A stretch of 64,000 nt of DNA from Microcoleus sp. FACHB-68 (GTDB taxonomy: Bacteria; Cyanobacteriota; Cyanobacteriia; Cyanobacteriales; Oscillatoriaceae): assembly GCF_014695715.1 (NCBI RefSeq), contig NZ_JACJOT010000008.1:62001-126000 (forward strand), read 5' to 3'. This document shows, one piece after another, positions 41,231 through 50,482 of this stretch. Position numbers and translations under genes: made by a program. How positions within the stretch are numbered: position 1 is the stretch's first letter; every line of letters begins with the position of its first letter. The notes beneath the pieces are model-generated. The model was not told the origin of the DNA. It ran no database searches and was given only the letters and a program-made list of their open reading frames with translations.

Positions 41231-41815
41231 TTAAAAAGAAGAACCGGCTTGTTTGAGAAATTCCGTTTCTTCTGCTGTAGATTCCCGTCCCAGAATTTCG
41301 TTGCGATGGGGAAAGCGCCCAAATTGCTCAATGATTTTTAGATGCCGAATTGCATAATCAAGGGTTAAGGCGCTGTCGGGAGAATCTTTTAGTTGTTGAA
41401 AAAGCTCAACACACTGGCGTTGATGTTCTAAGTTTTCGCTGTGTTCAAATGGCAAGTAAATAAACTGTCGCTGCACCGGCAGCAGTTGTTGATCAAATTC
41501 GTGATCAACGGCATACTGAGCGGCAGCTAACGCTTTATAATCCGTCGCAAAGGCTTGTGGTTGACCGCGAAACATATTGCGGGGAAATTGATCCAGCAAG
41601 ATAATTAAGGCGAGACAACTTTGGGGTGATTCTTGCCAAGAATCATAGTTGCCGGCTGCTGCTAATTCGTATTCAGTGAAAAACCGCGAACGAATTTCTT
41701 CATCAAATACTGGATTTTTGGTATACCAGATGTTCCGAGTGTTGCCATATTCTGCATCTTCAGGATGACCAAACCAGAAGTTTAAGATTTCATTCACTTG
41801 TGGATGTAGATTCAT
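41231..41815 (-). CDS. DUF924 family protein
   Basis: A 194-residue helical protein with the family motifs ILNFWFG, LALIILLDQFPRNMFRG and LPFEHSENLEHQ. Function unknown. It lies 39 bases after the ThiF-like gene on the same strand and may be the last gene of that operon. Confidence 0.85.
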   Translation of the reverse strand: MNLHPQVNEILNFWFGHPEDAEYGNTRNIWYTKNPVFDEEIRSRFFTEYELAAAGNYDSWQESPQSCLALIILLDQFPRNMFRGQPQAFATDYKALAAAQYAVDHEFDQQLLPVQRQFIYLPFEHSENLEHQRQCVELFQQLKDSPDSALTLDYAIRHLKIIEQFGRFPHRNEILGRESTAEETEFLKQAGSSF

Positions 41816-41854
41816 AGTATTTGTTAGGTAAAGGTGAGAAAATGAGGCCAGAAT

Positions 41855-42493
41855 TTAGGGGATGTAAGGTTTTATAGCGAAATCTCCGAGGGTGAGGGTG
41901 TAATTTTGTTGGGTGCCGGTGCCGGCGAAGGTAATAATCACTTCACAGGCGACTGCTACGGTGAGCATAACTAAATTTCTGGCAAGTGGATAGTCGCAGA
42001 TGTCATCATTGGCAGGAGAAGGAACGCGGTAGTTGTCATTCCAAATGATTTCAGCATAATCTGAAGCTAACCCGACGTGCAGGCAGGGAACGGATGCGCC
42101 GGCACAGTAACTTTTTACGGCGTTTCTGCTTGTACTGTTGTCGAAAGTATCGATAACAATAGCAGGTTTTCCTAACAGTTGTACGGCGTTTTGCTCGGTT
42201 AATTCTTTAGTTTGCGCCTCTACTTTTACTCCTAAAGCGCGGTAAAGTGTATTTGCCAGAATTTTAGCTTTAAAAGCTCCCACATCTGAGCGATAGTAAG
42301 GTTGGGTGGATAGGTTGCGTTCTTCAATGCGATCACGATCAATCACTTTGAGTTGAGCGAAGCCGGCACGCGCTAAATTTTCAGTAATATTGGCACCTAA
42401 TGCGCCGGCACCGCATACGATTACAGGCAATTCACGGATTTTTGCCATGACTGCCGGTGTTCTGTGAAGTTGTTCGTGAAAAAAGATAGACAC
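41855..42493 (-). CDS. ThiF/E1-like adenylyltransferase
   Basis: A 212-residue protein with the E1/ThiF/MoeB Rossmann core: VIVCGAGALGANITENLAR, then KVIDRDRIEERNLSTQPYY, and DTFDNSTSRNAV. These enzymes adenylate the C-terminus of ubiquitin-like proteins. It has no separate catalytic-Cys or UBL-binding domain. Being compact, it resembles the ThiF component of PRTRC-type and related prokaryotic ubiquitin-like systems. It ends a minus-strand series with KptA, an AAA ATPase and two unknown proteins. The Gly-terminated mini-protein at 54507 is a candidate substrate. Confidence 0.8.
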   Translation of the reverse strand: MSIFFHEQLHRTPAVMAKIRELPVIVCGAGALGANITENLARAGFAQLKVIDRDRIEERNLSTQPYYRSDVGAFKAKILANTLYRALGVKVEAQTKELTEQNAVQLLGKPAIVIDTFDNSTSRNAVKSYCAGASVPCLHVGLASDYAEIIWNDNYRVPSPANDDICDYPLARNLVMLTVAVACEVIITFAGTGTQQNYTLTLGDFAIKPYIP

Positions 42494-42739
42494 TCTTACC
42501 TCCTACTTATTAACAAAAAATTGATAATTTATTTTGAAATATTGCAGCTTTATAAGAATGAGTTATTGCCAAATAACATTGCTAAAGTAACTGAAAAGAT
42601 TGCAGACATATAATCCATAACTCATGATTATTTATTTCTAATTACAGAAAAAACAACAACAATGAGTTGTTGCAATCTTTTCAAGATACTTAGATTAAAT
42701 AGGTTAGCCGTTTTTATACCTAACGTGCTAATACTATCT
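42494..42739. other. AT-rich spacer in operon
   Basis: About 245 bases. An inverted repeat aacaactcattg / caatgagttgtt-like pairing occurs near 42650-42680. No small gene is seen. Confidence 0.35.
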
Positions 42740-43576
42740 TTACCGATCTTCAACAACTCCGACGAGAGATTGCAGGTCAAAATTACGATCCAATCCGCTA
42801 AGGCAGATGCCGGCGCTGATGGCGGTGAGATCGTTTTTGGAAATCGCACTGGTATGTTGTTCGCCATTGCCGGTTGTCCACTCAACGATCCAATAGTCAT
42901 CGCGATCATGGAATTGTTGCAGTTGACCTCCACCCATTTGCAATGCTTTTTGCAGGCGTTTTTCATCCCATTGCTGTTGCATTTGAGCTTCAAATTCTTT
43001 GGTTTGTTGTGCCACGAGTTGATAAACAGTCCGCATTTCGGGAGTCATGCCTTTAAAGCGCACCTCTGCCGGCGGTGTCACTTGCTTTAGCGCTTCTCTT
43101 AACGCTTCAGCCGGCATGGGATCGGCGCGGCGATCAGTTTCTTCAAACCACCAACTGCATCCATCCCATCGAGCGATAATTGGCTCAAATGTTGCACCCT
43201 CACTCACCAAATACACTGGCACCGGCTTGACACAACCCAGACGCTGACGGACATCTGATTCATTAACAGGGTAAGCGAACCACGTTTGTTTTTGCAACTT
43301 ATAGGCTAGCGACAAACGCACCGCCGGCAGATGTTGCAGATATTCTGTCACCTGCGGTAAGTCGGCTTCTTCAACGACTTTGGCGACTTTACTGGTAGCC
43401 GGTTGAAAAATTCCCCAACCTTCAAAATTTCGGGGTTCAGGGGTGAAGGTATACACGATTCCTGCTACTTTTGTCCGCACTCGTCCTCCACGCACGCAAG
43501 GTGCCAAAAATTGAGTGTCGTGCAGTTGATATTCCTGCACGGAAAGTTGCTTAAGAAGTTTGCGAATATTAGTCAC
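42740..43576 (-). CDS. conserved protein of unknown function in ThiF/AAA/KptA operon
   Basis: A 278-residue soluble protein with many aromatic residues in its first half (FEGWGIFQPAT, KQTWFAYPVNESDVRQRLG) and a Gln-rich helix around 200-225, ending DLQSLVGVVEDR. Its place between AAA and ThiF resembles PRTRC protein B-type partners, some of which have E2-like folds, but I cannot see an E2 active site. Function unknown. Confidence 0.65.
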   Translation of the reverse strand: MTNIRKLLKQLSVQEYQLHDTQFLAPCVRGGRVRTKVAGIVYTFTPEPRNFEGWGIFQPATSKVAKVVEEADLPQVTEYLQHLPAVRLSLAYKLQKQTWFAYPVNESDVRQRLGCVKPVPVYLVSEGATFEPIIARWDGCSWWFEETDRRADPMPAEALREALKQVTPPAEVRFKGMTPEMRTVYQLVAQQTKEFEAQMQQQWDEKRLQKALQMGGGQLQQFHDRDDYWIVEWTTGNGEQHTSAISKNDLTAISAGICLSGLDRNFDLQSLVGVVEDR

Positions 43577-43696
43577 TGCTTTTACCTCATTGTTGGATTG
43601 ATAGATGCAAAACTAACTGATTTTTTTAAAAAATTGCTTAAAATGCGACCTATTTTTAAAGTTAACCCTATTTCATTTTCTTAACCTTTATAAAAT

Positions 43697-44398
43697 TTAT
43701 TCAAAATCAGGCGCTTTATAAATGTATTCCTTTTCAAAAGTAAAAACTTTTGCACAGTTACCAAGATATACAATTTTGTCCAAATCGAATAAATCAAAAA
43801 TATAATCGATTAACTCATGTTCATTAACCCAAGGGCGGTTATAATAATAATTCCCAATAATATCTCTATTAACAATTTTTTCTTTGATTAATTTAGAGCG
43901 TATTGGCTTAATATAACGATAGAATAATACAACTTGAGTGGAATAATTTTCTTGTAATTCAAAAAATCTTTGCTGTTCAACAAAACTCATAAGAAATAAT
44001 AACTTTGACATTTCAACCCCTAAAATAAAATTAACTAAAATATTCAAATATTCATTAGTCACTTCTTCAGGAATTACGCCAGTGATTGTATAATATTTAT
44101 AATAATATTCCGCGATTTCTTTTTCTGATAAAGGTTTTTCAATAAACATCCTTTTTAAGACAACTTTAACATTTTGATGTAAATATTTTTTAGATTGCTC
44201 AGCTAGATTCATTAATTCCGATTGAATTAAATCATTTAAGATTTGATGTTGTTGCTCAGGGGAAATACTGGCAAACAAAGTCATGGAATTTAATAAATAA
44301 CGCCGGGTGCTAGCATCTTTACTCCGAAAGTCCTCTAAAAATGAATAAGGGATAACTCCAAATCTATCTAAGCGTCTGTTAGAAAAATCTTTATTCAT
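43697..44398 (-). CDS. unknown helical protein
   Basis: A 233-residue, mostly helical, Lys/Ile/Tyr-rich protein with no recognisable motif. Its base composition is much more AT-rich than the genes either side, suggesting a separate origin or rapid evolution. It sits in the same orientation between the AAA ATPase and the 278-residue protein. Confidence 0.6.
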   Translation of the reverse strand: MNKDFSNRRLDRFGVIPYSFLEDFRSKDASTRRYLLNSMTLFASISPEQQHQILNDLIQSELMNLAEQSKKYLHQNVKVVLKRMFIEKPLSEKEIAEYYYKYYTITGVIPEEVTNEYLNILVNFILGVEMSKLLFLMSFVEQQRFFELQENYSTQVVLFYRYIKPIRSKLIKEKIVNRDIIGNYYYNRPWVNEHELIDYIFDLFDLDKIVYLGNCAKVFTFEKEYIYKAPDFE

Positions 44399-44785
44399 AC
44401 AAAACCCTCAATAAACCCTTTCTATTTCGATGGGTTGCGGAATTGCTCGCTTTCCTAAATTCTCAGGCTATAGCAGGAAGGTTGGGAAAGGGAGTATTAA
44501 AATGGTAAATCGATCTAAGCCGGTAAAGGAAAAAAAAATAATAATTTAATGTAGGGGGGTGAAAATCGGTTCGGCTGCCGCCACCTGTTTCTCAGTGCAT
44601 TCAGCAAGGACAGCCATCGTTGCTAAACTCAACAAGCAGCAAGTTAGGGTGGGTTTTGCGCTCAACCTTATCAGCTGGCTAAACTCACCCTAACAATCCT
44701 ATCAATTTTAACCAACTGGAACACCCGTGCAATTGCCGGTTTTGCCTTTGTCTCACGGCAAAAGTCAAAGAGCCGGTAAAACGAG
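44399..44785. other. intergenic with palindromic repeat
   Basis: No gene is seen. gttagggtgggttttg near 44642 and its partner caccctaac near 44685 form an inverted repeat of a type common between cyanobacterial genes. Confidence 0.45.
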
Positions 44786-46024
44786 CTATTCTACAAATCG
44801 GTGATGAAATTCATACATCAAATCAACTCTTCCTTTGCGTAAAACGGCAGGATCGAGCCTTTCTGTGGTATTGCAAGTCATCAAGATTACCAGTTTTTGC
44901 TGTGATTGAATTCCCGATTCTTCAATCACGCTTTGATACAAAGTTCCATCCAGCAAACTGAGGATATGTTCAGTTTTAGTATTACCTTGAGCGGCTAAGC
45001 TGGCTCGATTTTGAGCTAAATTATCAGCTTCGTTAATAATGATACAAATCCGCTCTAAGTAACTGGGGGGAACAAAGTTTTCCACGGCGTCGTGGTCTAG
45101 AATAAAAATGACATATCCTAGAGGTACAAGGATTTCTTTTGCCACCGCTTGTGTCCAGGCAGTTTTACCTGTGCCAGGATCTCCATAAACCAGTACAGCT
45201 AGCTGATTTTGGTCAAGAATTGCCTGCTGCACAGCGTCGGTAAAGCTTTGAATGTCTGCCGGAAAAGTCCGAATAGGAAATTGGCTGTGAACTTGTCCCA
45301 CACGGCTTTTGTAACCACTGAGAATGACCGCTAAATTATAAGTTGCTTTGTTAATTAGCGGGGCTAAATTTTGAGCGATCAGTGTGTACTGTTTGCGGCC
45401 TCTATCGAATCTGTCAATTTGCAGCCAAACCCCGTATTGAGACCAATAAGCAAAAACGGTGCCAATTGTTTCCAGACGTTCCCAATTAACAAAGCGTTCA
45501 ACAGGATAGTAAAAATACCGCTCCAAATAATATTGAGTAATAATATCCGGTTTTCCCAATAACTCCAAGATTTTGAGAATGGTAATTTCCTGTAGCTTAT
45601 TCAGCACATAATCAATGGGAATACTGGTGCGGCTGACAAGTTGAGCGACCGGCGTTTCAATATTTAAAACGTCTTTAAATCGATAATCTGGCGCTGGTGG
45701 TTCTGGAGTAATATAATTCCAAAACTCATCAAGTTCGTAGCGCGTATGCTCAGAAAAAACGTTTAAAATATTGGCCCACCAAGTAAACTCATTGCGTCCC
45801 AAAGCATCCGCAATATCACTGGCAATATCCAAGGCTTTTCGGCTAAGTTCCCATGTGTCTGTAGACACAATATGCCACAAAAATCCCCAGTCAATATCTC
45901 GATTTAGCGGTCGCCAGCCGGCTCCTAATAAGCCTCTGCTTTGAGGGTGGTTATATCCGGATGCGTCCTCATTTCCAAAGTTTCCTGATGCCATAAATCC
46001 TGTATATTCGATAATGACTGGCAA
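44786..46024 (-). CDS. AAA ATPase
   Basis: A 412-residue protein. About 240 residues of unique N-terminal sequence precede an AAA domain with Walker A VYGDPGTGKTAW, Walker B ICIIINEADNLA, sensor 1 MTCNTTERLDP and an arginine-finger-like LRKGRVDLMYEF. The second acidic Walker B residue is NEAD rather than DExD, yet E is kept. It may remodel a protein or ribonucleoprotein. An internal Met at residue 11 (45994) is an alternative start. It is 66 bases downstream of kptA. Confidence 0.8.
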   Translation of the reverse strand: MPVIIEYTGFMASGNFGNEDASGYNHPQSRGLLGAGWRPLNRDIDWGFLWHIVSTDTWELSRKALDIASDIADALGRNEFTWWANILNVFSEHTRYELDEFWNYITPEPPAPDYRFKDVLNIETPVAQLVSRTSIPIDYVLNKLQEITILKILELLGKPDIITQYYLERYFYYPVERFVNWERLETIGTVFAYWSQYGVWLQIDRFDRGRKQYTLIAQNLAPLINKATYNLAVILSGYKSRVGQVHSQFPIRTFPADIQSFTDAVQQAILDQNQLAVLVYGDPGTGKTAWTQAVAKEILVPLGYVIFILDHDAVENFVPPSYLERICIIINEADNLAQNRASLAAQGNTKTEHILSLLDGTLYQSVIEESGIQSQQKLVILMTCNTTERLDPAVLRKGRVDLMYEFHHRFVE

Positions 46025-46090
46025 ATCTTCAGTTAAAGATGAAAAATCGCTTCTTCTTGATTTTTAACTAGGCGTTTCTATTTTTTTCCT

Positions 46091-46639
46091 TCACGTTATT
46101 TTCAAGTATTTGGAAGGAACATGATCCACCAGCCAAACTCCATTATTAGAACAGTAAAACTTATAACCGGCCTGATGCATGGCGGCAGCATTCACCGCAA
46201 ATACAACGGGCCGTCCGTGACGTTTGCCAACTTTTATGGCAGTTGCCATATTGACCGATAAATGAACGTGGTGCCGCGACATTTTGCTCAAACCCATTTG
46301 CAGAATTGACTCAACTGCACCCTGTCCTGTTCCGTGATATAACACCTTTGGCGGAACAGCTTCCTCTAGCTGTAAATCAACCTCTAGGCTGTGCCCTTGG
46401 TTGGCGCGAATCTGGGTGCCGGTGGAGTTGAATGAAAATCGTTTTTTATCATTAGAAGCAACGACTTCATCCAGTTCATCACGCTCAATATCAAACGAAT
46501 GTTTTTTAGATGCAGCTAACAGTTCATCCACCGATACCCAGCCACCCGGCGCAAGTTCAAGACCAATTTTATCAGGCCGATGTCGTAGGTGGTAACTCAA
46601 AAATTTGCTAATTTTAATGGCGCGAGATTCGTTTATCAT
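46091..46639 (-). CDS. kptA: RNA 2'-phosphotransferase KptA/Tpt1
   Basis: A 182-residue enzyme of normal length. Hallmarks are SKFLSYHLRHRPDKIGL, GGWVSVDELL, LYHGTGQGAVESIL, SRHHVHLSV and GRPVVFAVNA, which include the conserved His and Arg residues of the active site. It transfers an internal RNA 2'-phosphate to NAD+, the last step of tRNA splicing or repair by plant/fungal-type ligation. Here it lies in a minus-strand operon with a methyltransferase and AAA ATPase, near a Ro protein and a tRNA array, suggesting RNA repair. Confidence 0.9.
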   Translation of the reverse strand: MINESRAIKISKFLSYHLRHRPDKIGLELAPGGWVSVDELLAASKKHSFDIERDELDEVVASNDKKRFSFNSTGTQIRANQGHSLEVDLQLEEAVPPKVLYHGTGQGAVESILQMGLSKMSRHHVHLSVNMATAIKVGKRHGRPVVFAVNAAAMHQAGYKFYCSNNGVWLVDHVPSKYLKIT

Positions 46640-46704
46640 GATCTTATTTTACTCTAAAAAATTAACAACATCTAAATTTTATTAGATCAATTCTATTTTA
46701 AAAT

Positions 46705-47385
46705 TCATTGCTTTCTTCCTCCAAAAATTGCAAAATTGAGATAACGCCAATGACAACCGACCTCTTCAAAACCCGCTGACTTCAACCACTGAAGTTGATC
46801 TTCAACTGAAGATGGTCTATCTTCTTTAAGGTAATTCTGAAACCACTTTTCATCATCTTCCCCATTCGCTTTCATATACTGACGCCACAATCGCTCATAC
46901 TGCTGCGTTAGCTGGGGAGTCGCACCTGTAACGGTATCTCGAATCAGCAGCAAGCCGCCGGGATTTACTGCATGAAAAAGATCCTGGTACAGCTTTTGTT
47001 TTTCCGGCTCGTCGAGGTGGTGTATGGCTAACCCCGATATTACCAAATCGTACTCAGAACCTACATCATCTTCCGCAAAGTTTCCCTGATGCAATTTTAC
47101 CCGTTCTTGATACGCTGAAAGGTTTTTTTTGCAAGCTGCGATCATGTTATCAGCCATGTCAAATGCCACGACTGTTGCATTCGGAAATGCCTGAAGAATT
47201 AGGAAGGATAAAACACCAGTGCCGGCTCCTAAATCAAGCACCTTCAAGCTAGCCTCGCGCTCGAACGGAATTAGCTCTAGCATCAACCCATGTTGCTCGT
47301 GATAGTGCGGAATTAGCCGGGGAATTAGGCCATCATAATCAAATGCTTCTGCCTCAAAGTGGGCACGTACTACGTCTAGACGCAC
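46705..47385 (-). CDS. class I SAM-dependent methyltransferase
   Basis: A 226-residue methyltransferase with motif I VLDLGAGTGVLSFLIL, then VVAFDMADNMI and DLVISGLAIHHLDEPEKQ. The layout resembles CmoA-like enzymes but substrate is unknown. It lies directly downstream of RNA element RE1, which occupies its leader, and upstream of kptA, so a role in RNA modification is possible but inferred. Confidence 0.75.
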   Translation of the reverse strand: MRLDVVRAHFEAEAFDYDGLIPRLIPHYHEQHGLMLELIPFEREASLKVLDLGAGTGVLSFLILQAFPNATVVAFDMADNMIAACKKNLSAYQERVKLHQGNFAEDDVGSEYDLVISGLAIHHLDEPEKQKLYQDLFHAVNPGGLLLIRDTVTGATPQLTQQYERLWRQYMKANGEDDEKWFQNYLKEDRPSSVEDQLQWLKSAGFEEVGCHWRYLNFAIFGGRKQ

Positions 47386-47582
47386 AGACTAATCCTCCTA
47401 AAACTTTCGCAACTGTGAGAGAAAAGCATCAAACCCATTTATCACTATCAGAGCCATAACAGTGCTGGTGTAAGGTCGAGCTTAGTTGATAATTGATTGC
47501 TAGGAAAGACAATTTTTTCTCAAAACTCACCCATACAACGACTTCTCTTTTCGGAAAATGAAACAGCTTCAATCGGTTAGTA

Positions 47583-47798
47583 AATAACCTGCGTAAAAGT
47601 TACCAGATCAATGCGGTTTCTTCACTCAGAAGGAACTCCACCGGCTTGTTATTACACACTCATTAAAGGATAGCTACTTTTAAGCCAACCTACCGGGTTC
47701 TTTGTGCCTTCCTCGCTTCACGCCCGACAACTATGGTGTCGTTACTCTTCCTCTCGTACTAAGTATGTAAGCTCTGCCAATTAAGGTACGCAGGTATT
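47583..47798 (-). ncRNA. RNA element RE1: Ro-locus stem carrying SRL and GTPase-centre mimics
   Basis: On the minus strand the outer stem aatacctgcgt pairs with acgcaggttatt with one bulge. The invariant AGCTTACATAC lies at 47763-47773 and AACTT on the 3' side. Inside, 47749-47760 is agtacgagagga, the universal sarcin-ricin loop core of 23S rRNA. At 47648-47690 is a stretch including ggcttaaaagtagc and gtgtaataac, matching 23S helices 42-44 (L11/thiostrepton site). The order is SRL then GTPase centre, opposite to rRNA. It forms the leader of the methyltransferase-kptA operon. Confidence 0.75.
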
Positions 47799-47801
47799 CG
47801 T

Positions 47802-47822
47802 ATTATATCGTACTACATTATA
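47802..47822 (-). promoter_or_regulatory. possible promoter for RE1
   Basis: Two tataat hexamers read on the minus strand at 47802-47807 and 47817-47822, 4 to 25 bases before the RE1 outer stem. No convincing -35 box was found. Confidence 0.4.
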
Positions 47823-47908
47823 AGTTGACTGGCTATCTTTGGAGCCGGCATTTAATGCGCTGACTTTAGTATGCCGGCGCGAAACTGCACGCACACACCG
47901 TTGGGCGA

Positions 47909-48127
47909 CTAACTCCGTTGAGGTTGCCGCACTCTGTAACTGCGCGAAGTTGAGCGTGTTTGCCTCAATGCCGGCACTTTAAGGCAACTCAAAATATCCT
48001 CAACGCGATTATAGCTGCCAGAGAACACTGCCACATCGCCAGGGAGGAGCCGGTTGAGAATGGCCAAATTCTCTGCTGTTCTGCAAAGCGCCGGCGCACC
48101 CGCTGCGACTTTGCCGGCAGTTTGCAT
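47909..48127 (-). CDS. short ORF of unknown status
   Basis: A 72-codon frame containing LLPGDVAVFSGSYNRVEDIL, which looks protein-like, followed by a low-complexity Arg/Ser tail. A ggagataagg lies about 10 bases before the ATG. It may be a fragment of a larger gene. No family recognised. Confidence 0.3.
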   Translation of the reverse strand: MQTAGKVAAGAPALCRTAENLAILNRLLPGDVAVFSGSYNRVEDILSCLKVPALRQTRSTSRSYRVRQPQRS

Positions 48128-48158
48128 ATCGTTTATGACCTTATCTCCACAATTTAAA

Positions 48159-48198
48159 AAAAGCCAATAACCGCCTGGTCATGGCGATTTTTTATTAT
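48159..48198. terminator. bidirectional terminator-like hairpin
   Basis: gccaataacc and ggtcatggc flank gcct, with A-rich sequence on the left and a T-run on the right, so it could stop transcription in both directions. Confidence 0.55.
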
Positions 48199-48360
48199 TT
48201 ACAAGGCATGATTAAGGGGTTTTTTAATCTTGAGCGAAACGGCTTATTGCCTTGAAGAAAGGTTAACTTAAGAAAATCTGCATTTTATTTAACCCATAAA
48301 AATTTGCTGCTTTAATAATATAAGTTTATAACTCCCTAATTCTCGCAGGAACGTTCCACC

Positions 48361-48708
48361 ATGTTTCACCGCTATTTTCGTCGCGTTATCGTAGCTACAG
48401 TGTTCTCGTTACCTATTGTTTCATTGATCGTCCCATCCGCCCAAGCAGAGGATCTGAACTTTACACTAAAAAACGAAACTTCCGGAACGCTCGTAGAGTT
48501 TTACGTGGAGCCTTCCGACCAAGAGAACTGGGGTTCTAACCTTCTTCAAGGCCAGAATATCAAAGCAGGAGAATCCGGGATGGTAATGATTGGTGATGGT
48601 AAAACCACTTGCGTTTATGACATCTTGGGCGTTTGGGCGGATGGGTCGAGAACAGAAGACTATAAACTGAATCTTTGCGAATTAGGCTCCTACACTTATA
48701 CCGAATAG
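48361..48708 (+). CDS. exported protein of unknown function (tandem paralogue 1)
   Basis: A 115-residue protein with a signal peptide (VIVATVFSLPIVSLIVPS, cleavage after AQA) and a small mature domain beginning LNFTLKNETSGTLVEFYV, with two Cys and a YTYTE end. The next plus-strand gene encodes a paralogue. Both read against the surrounding minus-strand Ro locus. The mature fold is probably an all-beta domain; function unknown. Confidence 0.65.
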   Translation: MFHRYFRRVIVATVFSLPIVSLIVPSAQAEDLNFTLKNETSGTLVEFYVEPSDQENWGSNLLQGQNIKAGESGMVMIGDGKTTCVYDILGVWADGSRTEDYKLNLCELGSYTYTE

Positions 48709-49082
48709 TTATTCAGTTGCAGCAGTCATGTGAACTTCTTTCACTAAATTCTTTTTAGGCATGGCTGCGCCTCGAAATTGTCTAAATATCACTGTAATAA
48801 AATCTAACAGGATATGTTTTGCTAAACTTGCGAAAAGCCAGGTTATAATTAGGAGGCGTTTCAGTATATTTATTTAATAAAAGCGGTTTTTATAAATGCC
48901 TGTAAGTGCCGAGTGTCGAAATGTACTTATTTAATTTGATAACATTTTTTTCCTGAAAAAATGAATTAACAATCTTTTCATTAGCTGTAATAACCTCCGT
49001 GAATACACGGATTCTGAAAGCAAAAAATTATGTTCTGATATGGATGTACCGGGAGCATCAGTTGAGACAAGAGAATAAAACA
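48709..49082. other. intergenic between paralogues
   Basis: AT-rich, with no gene seen. Contains the recurring word ggcatggctgcgcc near 48761. Confidence 0.4.
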
Positions 49083-49460
49083 ATGATTCATAAATCTTTC
49101 CGCTCCATTACAGCATCTGCCCTCCTAGCACTACCACTCGTTGCATTGAGCATCCAAAGTGTTTTAGCTGAAACTGAAGCTGTTACCTTTACCCTTACTA
49201 ACGGAACCGAGCGTGTTCTCGAAGCATTTTATGCCGCGCCTCCCTCTTCAGATGATTGGGAAGAAGATATCTTAGGGGTGGACGTCCTGCTTCCTGGAGA
49301 ATCCGCTGAGATAACCATTGACGATGGACGCGAAGACTGCAAATATGACTTCAAAGGTCGTCTTCGTGGTACAGAAGACGGCACAGTTGGTGAGGGAGAA
49401 TTGATCCAGTCCGCAGTTCAAGTTTGTGATGGTGGAACTTACACTTATTTCCCGAAGTAA
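49083..49460 (+). CDS. exported protein of unknown function (tandem paralogue 2)
   Basis: From the ATG at 49083 it is 125 residues with a signal peptide (SITASALLALPLVALSIQ, cleavage near VLA). The mature domain VTFTLTNGTERVLEAFYAAP parallels the protein at 48361, again with two Cys and a YTYFPK end. A longer frame to 48999 lacks a signal-like N-terminus, so I chose the internal start. Confidence 0.65.
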   Translation: MIHKSFRSITASALLALPLVALSIQSVLAETEAVTFTLTNGTERVLEAFYAAPPSSDDWEEDILGVDVLLPGESAEITIDDGREDCKYDFKGRLRGTEDGTVGEGELIQSAVQVCDGGTYTYFPK

Positions 49461-49584
49461 CTAGCCTTTGTGCTAGTTAGATAACTACTAGCATCTATTT
49501 AAGTTCGGGCGCAGCAAAATCATATAAAAGTTCTTCTGCCTCACGAATAGTAAAGGGTTTACAACGCCGGGTTGGCGTTTCATC

Positions 49585-49618
49585 AGACTGGAGTTTGCTC
49601 TGACTCCAGTCTTTTTGT
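49585..49618 (+). terminator. terminator after exported-protein gene
   Basis: agactggagt pairs with actccagtct and is followed by ttttg. Confidence 0.7.
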
Positions 49619-49905
49619 TGTGTAAATGCCTGAACCGGCAACCCCTCAAGAATCCAATATTTTTAGCTGCCGGCGTCAAGCATCTATTAAATTGAGCATC
49701 CCCTAACCCACCCTCACCAATTGCAACAGATCAGTACGCGGTAGTAACTTTAACAATGCCCTGTACGTTTGTAACAATACTGGGCTTAACTTGTTAGTTT
49801 GTGGCATGGCCCATCATGCCGGTAAGGTAGCTGTTCAGGCCACAATTCCAACTTAATCCAGTTGGCGGATTGCACTCGCTTCTGCTGTATTGGCTACCGA
49901 CTTGC
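49619..49905. other. intergenic, nothing recognised
   Basis: No gene or structured element is seen. Confidence 0.4.
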
Positions 49906-50361
49906 TCAATCTAATAATTCAGTATTCCAGTTTGCTTCTTGGATTCTAGTATCTAACTCCCGATAATCTCTAGCAAGCCGATCCATGTAGCTTTGCAGTT
50001 CCGCAATATTGACGGTACTGAAGGACTTGATTTCAGCTTGACTATACCGGCTTTGATTAACAGCGGCTGCATTCACTAAAGAATCATACACGCTTCGCTT
50101 TAGTAAAAGTGTATCTCTAGCAGCTAACGCATCTGAAATTGTCCCTTCTTGCAAATTTGTCAGAGAATTGGTTTTGTTGATTCTCTTAATCAAATCTGCG
50201 AGTTCATTCACTGTCGCCTCTAATTCTGCAATTAATGCTTGCGGATTTTCTGGCGGTTGATCTCCCTCTTGCACTTGGGCACTTCGGATCAGTCGTTGCC
50301 GCAGTTGTTCAATCCGCTTTTGGCAATCAGCTCTTAAAATTAAAGCTTCAGATAATTTCAT
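49906..50361 (-). CDS. DIP1984 family protein
   Basis: A 151-residue helical, coiled-coil-like protein. MKLSEALILRADCQKRIEQL at the N-terminus, then LIKRINKTNSLT and LAARDTLLLKRSVYDSLV, are typical of the DIP1984 family. Function unknown. It is the distal same-strand gene downstream of the Ro protein. Confidence 0.8.
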   Translation of the reverse strand: MKLSEALILRADCQKRIEQLRQRLIRSAQVQEGDQPPENPQALIAELEATVNELADLIKRINKTNSLTNLQEGTISDALAARDTLLLKRSVYDSLVNAAAVNQSRYSQAEIKSFSTVNIAELQSYMDRLARDYRELDTRIQEANWNTELLD

Positions 50362-50482
50362 CAGTTTTTACCTGATAATAATGGAACGGTGAAATTTTGG
50401 CAAACAATTAGCTAGATCTAATTTCCCAAAAAATTTGATAAAGTGCCGACGGGTGGATTGCTTTAGGCAAATTAGGCTCAGG

